From Pseudaquabacterium terrae (GTDB taxonomy: Bacteria; Pseudomonadota; Gammaproteobacteria; Burkholderiales; Burkholderiaceae_C), in the NCBI RefSeq assembly GCF_013266755.1, contig NZ_JABRWJ010000014.1:1-64000 (forward strand): DNA of 64,000 nucleotides, read 5' to 3'. The notes beneath the pieces were generated by a model. The model was given only the letters and a program-made list of their open reading frames with translations, ran no database searches and was not told the origin of the DNA. Of the stretch, positions 17,218 to 26,502 are shown piece after piece (within the stretch, counting starts at the first letter, position 1; the number at the start of each line of letters is the position of its first letter). Both the position numbers and the translations under genes were made by a program.

Positions 17218-18501
17218 TCAGCGTATCGAGAACGGTGCTTGGTAGGGCCGCCCGTACGCCACGCCGCCGGTAATCGTGCCGGCGGGCTTGAGGAAGGCCT
17301 TGCCCTCGCGCCTATTGTTGCGCGTGTCGACGAAGGACACGGCGCCTTCGACCAGTTCCAGGATCGACAGATCAGCCGGCGCGCCGATCTGCAGCGTGCC
17401 GAGCTTTGGTACGCGTGCGATGGCACGCGCCGGCGCCTGCGTGGCCATCGACACGACTTGCGCGAGCGAAAACCCCATGTGCAAGAACTTGCTCATCACC
17501 CATGGCAGGTACGGCATGCCGGGCGTATTGGCCGAGAACACATGCACGTCAGAAGAGATCGTGTCGGGCGGGCAGCCCTGGGCGATGGCGGCCTCGGCAA
17601 CCGTGTAGTCGAAGCTGCCGCCGCCGTGGCCGACGTCAAAGACCACGCCGCGCTGCTTGGCCGCCAACGCTGCCGGCAGCAGCTTGCCGTCCTGAACGAT
17701 GTTGGTGAAGTCGCCTGCGATGTTGGGCGCACCGGAGAAAGCGTGCGTGAGGATGTCGCCCGGCCGCAGCAGGTCGAGGATCTGCGACATCAGTGCGCGA
17801 TCGGCCACGCCGCCGATGTGCACCATCAGCTTGGCCGGCACGCCCGAGGCGACGCAGGCCTGGACGGCGCGCCTCAGCGGCTCGGCGCCGTGGCGGGCGA
17901 TGACGTTCTCGCTCATGCGCACCTTCACGCCCAGCACGATGTCGGCGTTTTCGGCGACGGCGCGCGCCGTGGCATCCACCTGCGCGTAGTCGATGTTGTA
18001 GAGCTCGGGCACCGGAAATCCCGCCAGCCCCGCCACCGCGATGTGCACGAAGGCGAACTGCCGCGTGCGCCCGCCGGGCACTATGAAGCGCCGCCAGGCC
18101 GCGATGTTGTTGGCGCCTGCATCGCCGGCCGAGACGACGGTCGTCGTGCACTGGTGCGACACCAGCTCGTCGGCCGGGATGCCGACGGCGGAGCCAAAAG
18201 GGTAGGTGTGTGCGTGCAGGTCGATGAGGCCCGGAGTAACCAGCTTGCCGCCCGCGTCCATCAGGCGGTTTGCCCGCTCGGGCGCGATGCTGGCGTCGAG
18301 CTCCTCGATGAGGCCGTAGCGGATACCGATGTCGCGTTTGCCCGCCAAGTTCTGGCTCGGATCCAGCACACTCGCGTTGCGCACGAGCAAGTCGAACTTG
18401 TCGTTGGGGCCCATGGCCGCGCGGGCCAGCCCCGGCAGCGCGCCGGCCGCGGCCAGCGCGCTGCTGCCGAACAGGAAATCTCTACGGCCGACGCTCGTCA
18501 T
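17218..18501 (-). CDS. Tat-exported amidohydrolase/deacetylase-family protein
   Basis: A 427-residue metal-dependent hydrolase. The N-terminus carries a twin-arginine signal: RRDFLFG followed by a hydrophobic stretch ending near GLARA (residues 7-29), so it should act in the periplasm. The body is of the amidohydrolase/dihydroorotase superfamily, with a metal motif LIDLHAHTYP, a likely bridging lysine in VKVRMSENV, a later histidine in KLMVHIGG and DVGHGGGSF. It best resembles the amidohydrolase/deacetylase branch that hydrolyses small N-acyl or cyclic amides; the substrate is unknown. The ATG at 18501 follows AGAGGAGA. Export by Tat is unusual for this branch, as I know its members as cytoplasmic. 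It stands alone in low-density DNA. Confidence 0.8.
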   Translation of the reverse strand: MTSVGRRDFLFGSSALAAAGALPGLARAAMGPNDKFDLLVRNASVLDPSQNLAGKRDIGIRYGLIEELDASIAPERANRLMDAGGKLVTPGLIDLHAHTYPFGSAVGIPADELVSHQCTTTVVSAGDAGANNIAAWRRFIVPGGRTRQFAFVHIAVAGLAGFPVPELYNIDYAQVDATARAVAENADIVLGVKVRMSENVIARHGAEPLRRAVQACVASGVPAKLMVHIGGVADRALMSQILDLLRPGDILTHAFSGAPNIAGDFTNIVQDGKLLPAALAAKQRGVVFDVGHGGGSFDYTVAEAAIAQGCPPDTISSDVHVFSANTPGMPYLPWVMSKFLHMGFSLAQVVSMATQAPARAIARVPKLGTLQIGAPADLSILELVEGAVSFVDTRNNRREGKAFLKPAGTITGGVAYGRPYQAPFSIR

Positions 18502-18935
18502 GGCTTGTCTCCTCTGTTGGTCTTCGTTGGAGTCAGCACATTCCAGCACACAGACCCGTCCGCAGCAAATGCGCCCGATAGATCTGAGCGCCTGAACCAG
18601 ACGATCACGAGTACCCGCTGATGGCCGTCCAGGCCCGCTCGCGGGCGACCGGTCTCGACCGCTTCCACGGACCGCTCAGGGTCGAGTCCTCCCAGTCACG
18701 ACAGGCTCCTTCCGCGCCGGCCATCGTGAAAGACCGCTCTGCGGCGATGACCTCGCCAAGGGGGTCGTGTGCCGACACTGACCTGCCTCGCGGTCAGTGC
18801 CATCGAAGTGTATTGATGTGCGCGAGGTCGAGAGCGCGAACGAACTCCGCATAGCTCGCCAGGAGTTGTACAGAGCGTCCTAAATGGGTCGGGGCGAGTA
18901 ATTTCTGATCAATTCGGCGTGAACTTGCTTGCGGC
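18502..18935. other. non-coding gap with one hairpin
   Basis: About 430 bases without a gene, upstream of the amidohydrolase and downstream of the Gre-like gene (both on the minus strand). A perfect hairpin CACTGACC (18776-18783) / GGTCAGTG (18792-18799) with an 8-base loop is the only clear structure; it could terminate the Gre-like transcript. The amidohydrolase promoter must lie near 18520-18600, but I cannot place it. Confidence 0.45.
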
Positions 18936-19418
18936 TCAATGAACCCGCAGCACCTCAAACTGCTGTCGGATTTGAGCGACCTGTATCGACACGTCATCAC
19001 CCTCGCATTTACCCAGCATGGCCCTGCCCAAAGGGGCATCGCTGCTGATGACCTGAACGAGCTGAGCGCTGCTGACCAACTTCATGCTGCCTCCATCCGG
19101 GCCGAGAAAGAGCTGTTGCTGCTTGTCGTCGGAATCGACCAGGCAGACCAGCGCGCCGAGCTGTATACCTTTGCTGGCGTCGTAGGGGCGCGGGCGGAAT
19201 TGGCGCCAATTGGCCATCGCCTGGCGGATGGCTTCGGCGCGACGAGCTTGGCCGGTGGCCAGGTAGGCGGCTTCGAGTCCCAACGTGTCGTACTTGTTTT
19301 CGGCGATGTTTTCTTCGTGAGTCGCCGTTTCATGGGCCGCCCGCATTGCCCGTTCGGCTTGCAGCAGGTCTTCGGCGAGCCGTTCCAGCACCTGCTGCTG
19401 CAGAAAGAATTTATCCAT
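18936..19418 (-). CDS. GreA/GreB-like C-terminal-domain protein
   Basis: A 160-residue protein. Residues 1-70 form a helical, coiled-coil-like N-terminus (LERLAEDLLQAERAMRAAHE). Residues 85-160 match the FKBP-like C-terminal domain of transcript-cleavage factors GreA/GreB (GALVCLVDSDD, then FLGPDGG, then SDAPLGRAMLGKCEGDDV). I cannot pick out the paired acidic tip residues of a true Gre coiled coil, so it may bind RNA polymerase without promoting cleavage. The ATG at 19418 is chosen because upstream in-frame sequence is non-coding in character. It has no operon partners. Confidence 0.7.
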   Translation of the reverse strand: MDKFFLQQQVLERLAEDLLQAERAMRAAHETATHEENIAENKYDTLGLEAAYLATGQARRAEAIRQAMANWRQFRPRPYDASKGIQLGALVCLVDSDDKQQQLFLGPDGGSMKLVSSAQLVQVISSDAPLGRAMLGKCEGDDVSIQVAQIRQQFEVLRVH

Positions 19419-19895
19419 GATGAAAGGTCGGCATCTCGAACAAGCGGGGGTCAGGTTTTGATTATGAAGGGCTCCACCAGCCTTCGACGCTTCTGTTGGC
19501 TGCAGGTTAACTTCAGCTATGGGCGCTGTCCTGTCGCCCATTTCCGTGCATCGAACGGCAGGAACTGGCCGACCGCCAGAGGCCATGAACGGCCGCTTAT
19601 CGGATACGAAACGCGTGGAGCCGAGGCATTTCTGTCGGACAGCTCCGGAGAACCGCGAATGGCAGCTGAGGGTCGTTTGCCGGCCCACTCGAACGACCGC
19701 TGACCGGCATCCGATTCTTGTGGCTCTGGCGCCCAGGAAGCGCCGAGATGCGACCGGCCGCTTCCAGTCTAAACCGGCTATGCAGTAGCCAGCAGCAAAG
19801 GCCGACTTCGCAACGGTCGCGGCCCGTCGACGGCAATCGCCGAATTTGCCGCGCAAACCACATCGCGGTCAGTCAGGCGCTAAACCTGGCCGGAC
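19419..19895. other. non-coding gap
   Basis: About 475 bases downstream of the cyclase gene and upstream of the Gre-like gene. It holds one perfect hairpin, ATGGGCG (19519-19525) / CGCCCAT (19535-19541), with a 9-base loop. No gene, RNA or repeat family could be assigned; the rest looks like decayed DNA. Confidence 0.45.
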
Positions 19896-21140
19896 TCACG
19901 CCAACCGGTAAAGCTCGATCGGCGCCTCTCGGCCCTTCACACGCACTGGCCCGAGCGCCTGTCCTCCGTCCGGCGCTTCACCGGCGGCCGCCAGCACCTC
20001 GCTCGACACCAGGATCTGCGATCCGCGGTCTTTGTTCAGCTGCTCGATGCGCGAAGCGAGGATCACCACGTTGCCGGTGATCGAATACTGCTTGCGCAGC
20101 GCCGAGCCCACGTTGCCGCAGACTGCTTCGCCCGCGTGCAGGCCCACCCCGATCGTGATGGGCGGAATACGCCCGGCTTCCGACAGTCTCCGAATCCCGG
20201 CGACCAGCTCGCGCGCCGCGGCTAGCGCGTTGGCGCAGTCGTGCCCGGTGGCCAGCGGGGCGCCGAAGGTTGCCATGAAGCCGTCGCCGAGGAACTGGTT
20301 GATGATGCCGTGATTGCGGTTGACGATGTCGATCGCCTCGGCAAAGACGACGTTCTGGAAGGCGACGATCTCCTCCGGCGGCTTCTTTTCGACCAGCGGC
20401 GTGAAGTTGCGGATGTCCATGAACATCACGCACACGAACGTACGCTTGCTGGCGATCTCCGTGCCGGCTCCGAGCAGCGCCTCGACAATGGCCGGCGATA
20501 CCTGCTGGCCGAAGGTGCCGACGATGCGCTGCCGCTCCTCCCGTGCGCGGAAGACGTTGCTGACCCGGCGCTGCAACTGGTCGGCAACGAAGCCCGCGGC
20601 GAGCCCCGCGATCAGAAGGATCACCGCCTTGGCCGCGTAGAACGGCGGCGCCTCGAACGGCGTGCTCGCCGCGGCGCGCGCGGCACCTCCGAGCACGCCG
20701 CTCCCCACGCCGATGTAGGTGAACGATAGGGCCACGTACTCCGCCGCCGCGACCAAGCCGGTGAACGCGCACAAGCGGAAGTCCAGCCGCAGCGTCGAGA
20801 GCACGATGAAGACGGCGTAGAGCAGGCCCAGCGGGCTTTGCAGCACGTAGAGAGGATCGATCTCGCGCGACACGAGGACGATCAGGATGCTGGGAACGCT
20901 CGTTTCGACGAGCGCATTCACGTACCGAAGCGCGCCCGGCACACCCTTACCCTGGAGCAACCAGCGGCCGAGCAGGTTGCGGATGGCAAGCTCGTAGCAG
21001 AGCAGCAGGGCGATAACCGCCAGGATGTAGAGGAACACGCCCGGCGTGAGGAAATGGAGCATGGGGACGCTGCGGAACAGCGCGTAGCCCAGGCCGTAGA
21101 AGACGAGCAGCATGCCCAGCAGGCCAGCGAGGAGGGCCAT
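19896..21140 (-). CDS. membrane class III nucleotide cyclase
   Basis: A 414-residue protein with about six membrane helices in residues 1-195, a short linker with coiled-coil character (VSNVFRAREERQRIVG), then a class III adenylate/guanylate cyclase domain (about 230-410). Metal-binding aspartates are in VMFMDIRNF and in FLGDGFMATFG, and the transition-state region is ITGNVVILASRIEQLNK. The product is probably cAMP. In the same frame about 28 codons upstream of the ATG also read like protein, but contain no start codon before a stop, so the gene may have lost a longer N-terminus. No partner gene is adjacent. Confidence 0.85.
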   Translation of the reverse strand: MALLAGLLGMLLVFYGLGYALFRSVPMLHFLTPGVFLYILAVIALLLCYELAIRNLLGRWLLQGKGVPGALRYVNALVETSVPSILIVLVSREIDPLYVLQSPLGLLYAVFIVLSTLRLDFRLCAFTGLVAAAEYVALSFTYIGVGSGVLGGAARAAASTPFEAPPFYAAKAVILLIAGLAAGFVADQLQRRVSNVFRAREERQRIVGTFGQQVSPAIVEALLGAGTEIASKRTFVCVMFMDIRNFTPLVEKKPPEEIVAFQNVVFAEAIDIVNRNHGIINQFLGDGFMATFGAPLATGHDCANALAAARELVAGIRRLSEAGRIPPITIGVGLHAGEAVCGNVGSALRKQYSITGNVVILASRIEQLNKDRGSQILVSSEVLAAAGEAPDGGQALGPVRVKGREAPIELYRLA

Positions 21141-21558
21141 GCGCAGGCGCTCGCTGTGGATGATCTCCCGCGCGAGGTGATCTTTGAAAGATGCGACCGT
21201 TTCCGTCAGGCCAGCCTCAGTTCCTCAACGGCCGGGCGAGTGCCTCGGCGAGGTGCAGCGTGCCGCGCCCGGTTCCCTGCTCGATCTGCTCGCAACACGA
21301 GAACCCGTCGGCGATGCCGAGTGTATCCGCGGCCACTCGCGCGTACGGATGGCCGCTCTTCAACATTCCGGTCGCTCGGCCGTGACGCGCGACCGGCTCG
21401 GTCCAGTCTGAAGCGACCTACCAATCCAATTGACCGTGGCCGACAGTGGGCACTTTCGGCTCGCTTCACATTCCCAACGACATCGCGACGATCCGACATT
21501 GCGGCCGAGAAGTTTGACGCTGGACTCTCGCGCGTCATCGGCGGCGCGCGTCACCGTG
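21141..21558. other. non-coding gap upstream of the cyclase
   Basis: About 418 bases. The last part (21141-21220) continues the cyclase frame without a start codon, possibly the remains of a longer N-terminus. The rest has random translations and no clear repeat or RNA. Confidence 0.45.
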
Positions 21559-22239
21559 TCACGGCTCGCGCAACCGATGGAAGCACACGCGCCCCGACCG
21601 GCTCACCGCCGCACCTTCCACCGGCCAGTGCGCCAGCGCTGCGGACAGAGTGGTGTCGACTACCAGCAACCGCACCGGATGCGCGAACGCCGCCTGCCGT
21701 GCCGACAGCGCCTGGACGGCCTGTCGCAGTGAGGCGTCGGCGAGGCCCGGCGCCACCATCAGCGTCGGCCGCCGCGGCTCGAACCGCACCAGGCGAGCCA
21801 GCGCCGCCGGCTGGTCGCCCAGGTAGCCACTGTCCCAAGGCGCCTCGGCCCCACGGCTTCGCCACCAGCTGCATTCATCCCACTTGACGCGCAGCCGCAT
21901 CAGGCGCTGCGCCCAGCGGCCACCGGCAGCCAGCATCAGCCAGGTGCCGTCGAGCCGCAGCGCCAGATCCTCCACGAGCGCCGCAGTGCCGATCCCCGGC
22001 GGACTGGCAAGTACCGCCAGCGCGAACGGCTGCTCGCCGATGCCCTGCCGACACCACGCCAGCACCCAGCGCTGCACCTCCTCCTGGTGCGGAGACAACG
22101 CCAGTCCGTGCGCGGTAGCCGAATCGGGCGTCACGGGCGGCCGAAGGGCCCGGGAGTCATAACGCGCAATCAACGTGGCGCCGATGCGGCGTGCCATCGC
22201 CCACGGCCCCGCCGCTTCCTGTCGTTCCTGCATTCGCAT
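21559..22239 (-). CDS. unknown protein, possible P-loop ATPase-like
   Basis: A 226-residue protein I do not recognise. Residues about 70-95 read LAVLASPPGIGTAALVEDL, which resembles a Walker A loop but lacks the standard lysine. Later hydrophobic strands (RPTLMVAPGL, VRLLVVDTT) could be Walker B-like. There is no signal peptide or membrane helix. ATGs at 22239 and 22233 are both possible, with weak ribosome-binding sites. It is followed on the same strand by non-coding DNA and preceded by another unknown gene (22320-23264), with 80 bases between. It may be a degenerate RecA/ImuA-like fold, but this is weak. Confidence 0.55.
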   Translation of the reverse strand: MRMQERQEAAGPWAMARRIGATLIARYDSRALRPPVTPDSATAHGLALSPHQEEVQRWVLAWCRQGIGEQPFALAVLASPPGIGTAALVEDLALRLDGTWLMLAAGGRWAQRLMRLRVKWDECSWWRSRGAEAPWDSGYLGDQPAALARLVRFEPRRPTLMVAPGLADASLRQAVQALSARQAAFAHPVRLLVVDTTLSAALAHWPVEGAAVSRSGRVCFHRLREP

Positions 22240-22319
22240 GGCTTGCGTGTGATGCCCCGGGAAAAGCGCGCATTGTGGCGGCCCCGCTGCGCCGCACTGC
22301 GCGCCGCGGAGTCGATCGT

Positions 22320-23264
22320 TCAGACCAACCCGTTCATCCCCCAGATCGGCGGATGCGGCCCGCCGCCCATCGTCCGGTAGTTCCACACCGTCCCCGGGCT
22401 CTCCTTCGCCAGCCAGGTGCTCAACGGCTCCTTGTGCAGCCCCGCAGTGTCGAACTCCATCACCGTCACCACCGGCAGGCTGTAGGCCAGCACCACCACG
22501 ACGCGGCCGGCTGTCCACATCAGCCCCGGCACGACCTTCGGGCTCATGTTCGCGACGATCGCATTGCCGATGGTCGCGAGCGAGGCCGACATCGGCACGA
22601 CATCCGACTTGTGCGCATTGAGGCGCTGCGCCAGCACCTCGCCGAGCGCGACATTGGCGGCCAGCTTCGGCGCCACCGCGTAGAAAGCGAGCCAGAACGT
22701 GAAGCGGTCGAAGCCGCGGTAACTCGCGCTGTCCTCCAGCCGGTCGTCGGGGCGCACGTACCAGGCCTTGGGCAGGCTGGACGGAGGCCCGCCGCCGGGG
22801 TCGGCGCGGTAGTACAGCCGCCGGCCCGCCGGCGGCGCCATGCCCACCGGCACCGGTGCTGGTTGCGGCGTCGCGCAGCCCAGCTGGTATTGGTGCGTCA
22901 GCGGCGCGTGCGGGGCGGTCGGCAGCTGCAGCGGCTGCACGTTGGAGCGCGCGACGTAGGTGGTGTTGTCCGGGCCCAGCGCCAGTGCCTGGCACGGGAT
23001 CGACTGGTCCCAGAGGTTGAACTGCGCGGCGTGGCCCAGGATGCTGGCCAGCAGCACGTTGAAGCCGAGCGCGCCCTTCTCGTCCTGCTTGCCGATCGGC
23101 TGCGCGGTCATGTTGCCGATCAGCAGCACGATCGCCGGCCTGCGCTGCAGCGCCGGGCTGGCACCGGGGCCGGCGCTGACCGCGAAGTGGTAGTTCTTCG
23201 GCAGCGGCACCGGCTGGATCGGCTTGAGGATCAGATGCTCCGGCAGGCTGCCAATGGACGGCAT
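22320..23264 (-). CDS. unknown conserved-looking protein
   Basis: A 314-residue protein with no family I can name. It has proline-rich segments around residues 120-165 and a helical middle (RFTFWLAFYAVAPKLAANVA). A hydrophobic strand-rich C-terminal part ends in an unusual GGGPHPPIWGMNG. No signal peptide is evident. Start support is good: AGGAG lies 8 bases before the ATG at 23264. The neighbours are also unknown, so context gives no function. Confidence 0.65.
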   Translation of the reverse strand: MPSIGSLPEHLILKPIQPVPLPKNYHFAVSAGPGASPALQRRPAIVLLIGNMTAQPIGKQDEKGALGFNVLLASILGHAAQFNLWDQSIPCQALALGPDNTTYVARSNVQPLQLPTAPHAPLTHQYQLGCATPQPAPVPVGMAPPAGRRLYYRADPGGGPPSSLPKAWYVRPDDRLEDSASYRGFDRFTFWLAFYAVAPKLAANVALGEVLAQRLNAHKSDVVPMSASLATIGNAIVANMSPKVVPGLMWTAGRVVVVLAYSLPVVTVMEFDTAGLHKEPLSTWLAKESPGTVWNYRTMGGGPHPPIWGMNGLV

Positions 23265-23388
23265 GGTCGACTCCTGGGGTGGTCAGTGCACGGCCGAAGG
23301 CTAGACCCCCTGCGTTGCAAAGGCGTTTCATCGCTCGGGCCCAGGAATGGCGATTGCCAGTCAGGCACCGTCACTGACGGAGCCATCC

Positions 23389-23637
23389 ATGAAGACCCCC
23401 CGTTCCACGACCCAGCCGACCGACCCGAAGCAGCAGCGCCGCGACCTGCTCGACTCGGAGCGCGAGGCCAACCGCCCCGGCGCACGCAACTTCAAGGACG
23501 ACGCGCTGACCGACAAGGTGGTCAGTGTCGAACCCGACGGCACCGGGCCGACGTCGACCGAAACCTTCGATCCCGATCGCGACCGTGAAGCCGGCTCCGG
23601 CGGGCCGTCGGGTGCCACCGGCGAGGGCAAGCGCTAG
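23389..23637 (+). CDS. small hydrophilic protein of unknown function
   Basis: An 82-residue, very hydrophilic, probably disordered protein rich in Asp, Glu, Arg, Thr and Gly, with no cysteine or membrane segment. A GGAG precedes the ATG at 23389, and it ends 9 bases before the yihY start, so the two may be co-transcribed. It resembles in character the other small charged protein at 24842-25087. Stress-protection peptides of this type are common near such genes, but no function can be assigned. Confidence 0.55.
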   Translation: MKTPRSTTQPTDPKQQRRDLLDSEREANRPGARNFKDDALTDKVVSVEPDGTGPTSTETFDPDRDREAGSGGPSGATGEGKR

Positions 23638-23646
23638 GCGCGTGCC

Positions 23647-24552
23647 GTGAGGCCCGGTGACCTCGTCCGGCTGGTCAAGGGCGCGGTCCAGGCCTGGATC
23701 GACGACCGCGCGCCCAGCATGGGCGCGGCGCTGTCGTACTACACGGTGTTCTCGACCGCGCCGCTGCTGGTGATCGTGATCGCGCTCGTCGGCCTGGTGC
23801 TCGGCGGCGATGCGGCGAAAACCGCGGTCATCGGGCAGCTGCAGGGGCTGCTGGGCGACCAGGTCGGCGACGTCATCGCCGGCATGCTGCAGCACGCCGA
23901 ACGGCCCGGCCGCGGCGTGATCGCGGCAGTGGTCGGCGTGGTGGCGCTGGTCATCGGCGCGACGACGGTCTTCGCCGAGCTGCAGGACGACCTCGACCGC
24001 ATCTTCGAGGCGCCGGACCGGCCGAAGCCGAGCGGCGTGTGGGGCTGGATCCGTGCCCGCATCCTGTCGCTCGGGCTGGTGCTGAGCGCCGGTTTCCTGC
24101 TGCTGGTGTCGCTGGTGATCAGTACCGCGCTGGCGGCGGTCGGCGACTGGTTCGGCACCACCTTCGGCGGCTGGCAGCTGCTGGCCAAGGGGCTGAACTT
24201 CGCGCTCAGCTTCGCGCTGATCACCGTGATGTTCGCGCTGCTGTACCGCTACCTGCCCGAGCGCCGCACCGCCTGGCACGACGTGTGGATCGGCGCCGCC
24301 GCCACCGCGCTGCTGTTCAACCTCGGCAAGGTGCTGATCGGGCTGTACCTCGGCCGCAGCTCGGTGACCTCCGGCTTTGGCGCCGCAGGCTCGCTGGCGG
24401 TGTTCCTGGTGTGGGTCTACTACTCGGCGCAGATCTTCCTGCTCGGCGCCGAGCTGACATGGGTGCATGCGCGCGAATTCGGCTCGCTGCGCGAGCAGGC
24501 GGCGATCGAGCGTGCCGCGGAACCGGCGCTCAGCCCCCTGACGTCGCGCTAA
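23647..24552 (+). CDS. yihY: YihY/BrkB family inner-membrane protein
   Basis: A 301-residue inner-membrane protein with about six helices. Family hallmarks are SMGAALSYYTVFSTAPLLVI near residues 24-43 and SVTSGFGAAGSLAVFLVWVYYSAQIFLLGAE in the C-terminal third. The family was once called ribonuclease BN, but its function is unsettled. The GTG at 23647 is used as start because the conserved N-terminal helix begins a few residues later. It converges with a small gene on the other strand, their ends overlapping by four bases. Confidence 0.88.
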   Translation: MRPGDLVRLVKGAVQAWIDDRAPSMGAALSYYTVFSTAPLLVIVIALVGLVLGGDAAKTAVIGQLQGLLGDQVGDVIAGMLQHAERPGRGVIAAVVGVVALVIGATTVFAELQDDLDRIFEAPDRPKPSGVWGWIRARILSLGLVLSAGFLLLVSLVISTALAAVGDWFGTTFGGWQLLAKGLNFALSFALITVMFALLYRYLPERRTAWHDVWIGAAATALLFNLGKVLIGLYLGRSSVTSGFGAAGSLAVFLVWVYYSAQIFLLGAELTWVHAREFGSLREQAAIERAAEPALSPLTSR

Positions 24553-24797
24553 CCGAAGACGGTGTCGCTCTCGGCGTGCGCGTTGCCGGCGAACAGGCGC
24601 AGGATCGTCGTCGCGCCGTCGTGCTCCCACAGCCGCCCCTGGATCAGGAACTGGCGGCCGCCGACACGCACGACATCCCCCTGCGCCGGCGGCACCGCGT
24701 GGCCTTGCCAGAACTGCGGCACGACGATCTGTTCGCGGCGTATCCAGGCCTGGTCGTCACGGCTGAAGACCAGGACGACGCGCAGGTTCTGGCTCAT
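24549..24797 (-). CDS. small unknown protein
   Basis: An 82-residue protein with a likely beta-rich fold (LRVVLVFSRDDQAWIRREQIVVPQFWQ, trimmed here to show strands and aromatic residues). A strong GGAGGAG lies before the ATG at 24797, so it is very probably expressed. Family not recognised. It overlaps the 3' end of yihY by four bases tail to tail and lies 44 bases downstream of another small gene on the same strand. Confidence 0.6.
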   Translation of the reverse strand: MSQNLRVVLVFSRDDQAWIRREQIVVPQFWQGHAVPPAQGDVVRVGGRQFLIQGRLWEHDGATTILRLFAGNAHAESDTVFG

Positions 24798-24841
24798 GTG
24801 GACTCCTCCCCAGGTCGGGACGCCCGGGCACGGGCCGGAGC

Positions 24842-25087
24842 TTAGCGCCCGAGCGGGCCGCCTTCGAGCTTGTCGCCGCCTTCCGGCGCATGCGAGACGT
24901 TGTCCTGCGGCGCCTCGCTGCCTTCCGGGTCACGCTTGCGCCGCTGCGGCGGTGCCGGTGGCTGCTGCTGCTCGACGGTGCGGCGCTGGCCGCTGGCATC
25001 CGGCGCCTCGGGCTCGGGCTTCTCGCCGCTCTCCGGCGCGTAGTGCGGATCGTCCTTCGGGCGCGAGATCGGCTTGTCGGGGGTCAT
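24842..25087 (-). CDS. small proline- and charge-rich protein
   Basis: An 81-residue disordered protein rich in Pro, Glu, Lys, Arg and Gln. It contains two related segments, HYAPESGEKPE near the start and HAPEGGDKLEGG near the end, suggesting an internal duplication. AGGAG precedes the ATG at 25087. It is divergent from the antiporter gene that starts at 25176, sharing an 88-base intergenic region. Function unknown. Confidence 0.55.
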   Translation of the reverse strand: MTPDKPISRPKDDPHYAPESGEKPEPEAPDASGQRRTVEQQQPPAPPQRRKRDPEGSEAPQDNVSHAPEGGDKLEGGPLGR

Positions 25088-25175
25088 GGCGTGGCTCCTG
25101 GTTGGCGTTCCAACGAACGGCAAGCCGGGTGCCCGGGGCACCGACAATCGCGCGCTGATCATCCTGCCCGTGCCC

Positions 25176-26414
25176 ATGTCGACCACCATCCTGCTGCTGC
25201 AGCTCATCGTCATCCTCGTCACCGCCCGCGGCTGCGGCTGGCTGCTGCGACACATCGGCCAACCCAGCGTCATCGGCGAGATGGCGGCCGGCGTCGTGCT
25301 GGGGCCGGTGGTGATGGGCGCGCTGCTGCCCGAATGGCATGCGCAGCTGTTCTCGAAGGCTTCGCTCGCGGGTCTGTCGTCGCTGTCGACGCTCGGCCTG
25401 GTGCTGTTCATGTTCGTCATCGGGCTCGAGCTGCGTTCGCAGCGCGGCCTGCGCGCGCAGTTCAAGGCGGCCGGCTCGGTCGGGCTGATGAGCATGGCGG
25501 TGCCGGCGCTGCTGGGCCTGGCGATCGCGCCGCTGCTGCAGCCGCTGGCGCCGGCCGGCGTCGGCTTCGTGCCCTTCGCGCTGTTCATCGCCGCGGCGCT
25601 GTCGATCACCGCATTTCCGGTGATGGCGCGCATCCTGAAGGACCGCGGCCTGGCGCTCACGCGCTTCGGCCAGCTGTCGCTGAGCTCGGCCGCGCTGGTC
25701 GACGTGATCGCGTGGATCCTGCTGGCGCTGGTGATCGCGCTGGCCGGCGCCGGCGAGGGTTATGCCGGCGTGCTTCGCATCGGCGGCGGGCTGGTGGTGA
25801 TGCTGCTGCTGGTCTTCGGCGTGCTGAAGCCGGCTTTTGCGTGGCTGCTGCGCACGCATGCGCCCGATGGCGAACCGTCGACCACGGTGCTCGGCGCCTT
25901 GATGATCGGCCTGCTGGTCTGTGCGCTGCTGGCCGAATGGGTGCAGCTGCACGCGGTGTTCGGCGCCTTCGTCTTCGGCCTGTGCCTGCCGCGCGACGAC
26001 CGCCTGCTGCGCTCGCTGGTCGAGCGCATCGAGCCGATCTCGATCGCCGTGCTGATGCCGCTTTTCTTCGCGCTGGCCGGCCTGGGCACGACGGCCGGGG
26101 CCTTCAGCGGCGCGAGCCTGGGCCTGATGGGCCTGGTGATCGCGGTGGCGATTTTCGGCAAGATCGCCGGCGGCGCCACGGGTGCGCGCATGGCCGGCTA
26201 CGGCTGGCGCGACAGCCTGGCCACCGGCGCGCTGATGAACGCGCGCGGGCTGATGGAGCTGATCGTCATCAAGGTCGGCCTCGACGCCGGGCTGATCGGG
26301 CCCGAGCTCTTCACGATGCTGCTGGTGATGGCGCTGGTGACCACCGCGATGACCGGGCCGCTGATCAACCTGTGCCTGGGCCGGCGCGCGCCGGCCGATG
26401 CGCGCGTCGCGTGA
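25176..26414 (+). CDS. Kef/NapA-type cation:proton antiporter
   Basis: A 412-residue integral membrane protein with about 12-13 helices, of the CPA2 (Na+/H+ exchanger) family. Seen motifs are QPSVIGEMAAGVVLGP near residues 29-44 and FALFIAAALSITAFPVMARIL in the middle. There is no C-terminal TrkA-N domain, so it is closer to the NapA/KefB membrane core than to full KefC. GALMNARGLMELIV near residue 355 matches the family. The ATG at 25176 is chosen since the first helix follows at once; longer in-frame starts add non-membrane sequence. It probably exchanges K+ or Na+ for H+. Confidence 0.87.
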   Translation: MSTTILLLQLIVILVTARGCGWLLRHIGQPSVIGEMAAGVVLGPVVMGALLPEWHAQLFSKASLAGLSSLSTLGLVLFMFVIGLELRSQRGLRAQFKAAGSVGLMSMAVPALLGLAIAPLLQPLAPAGVGFVPFALFIAAALSITAFPVMARILKDRGLALTRFGQLSLSSAALVDVIAWILLALVIALAGAGEGYAGVLRIGGGLVVMLLLVFGVLKPAFAWLLRTHAPDGEPSTTVLGALMIGLLVCALLAEWVQLHAVFGAFVFGLCLPRDDRLLRSLVERIEPISIAVLMPLFFALAGLGTTAGAFSGASLGLMGLVIAVAIFGKIAGGATGARMAGYGWRDSLATGALMNARGLMELIVIKVGLDAGLIGPELFTMLLVMALVTTAMTGPLINLCLGRRAPADARVA

Positions 26415-26502
26415 TGGCGGGCGACCTGACGGCGGGCACGCCGGCCGGGCGGCGGGGCACCGTCCTACAGGGTTCGTTGCGACGTGTCGCAACAATGGCT
26501 GC

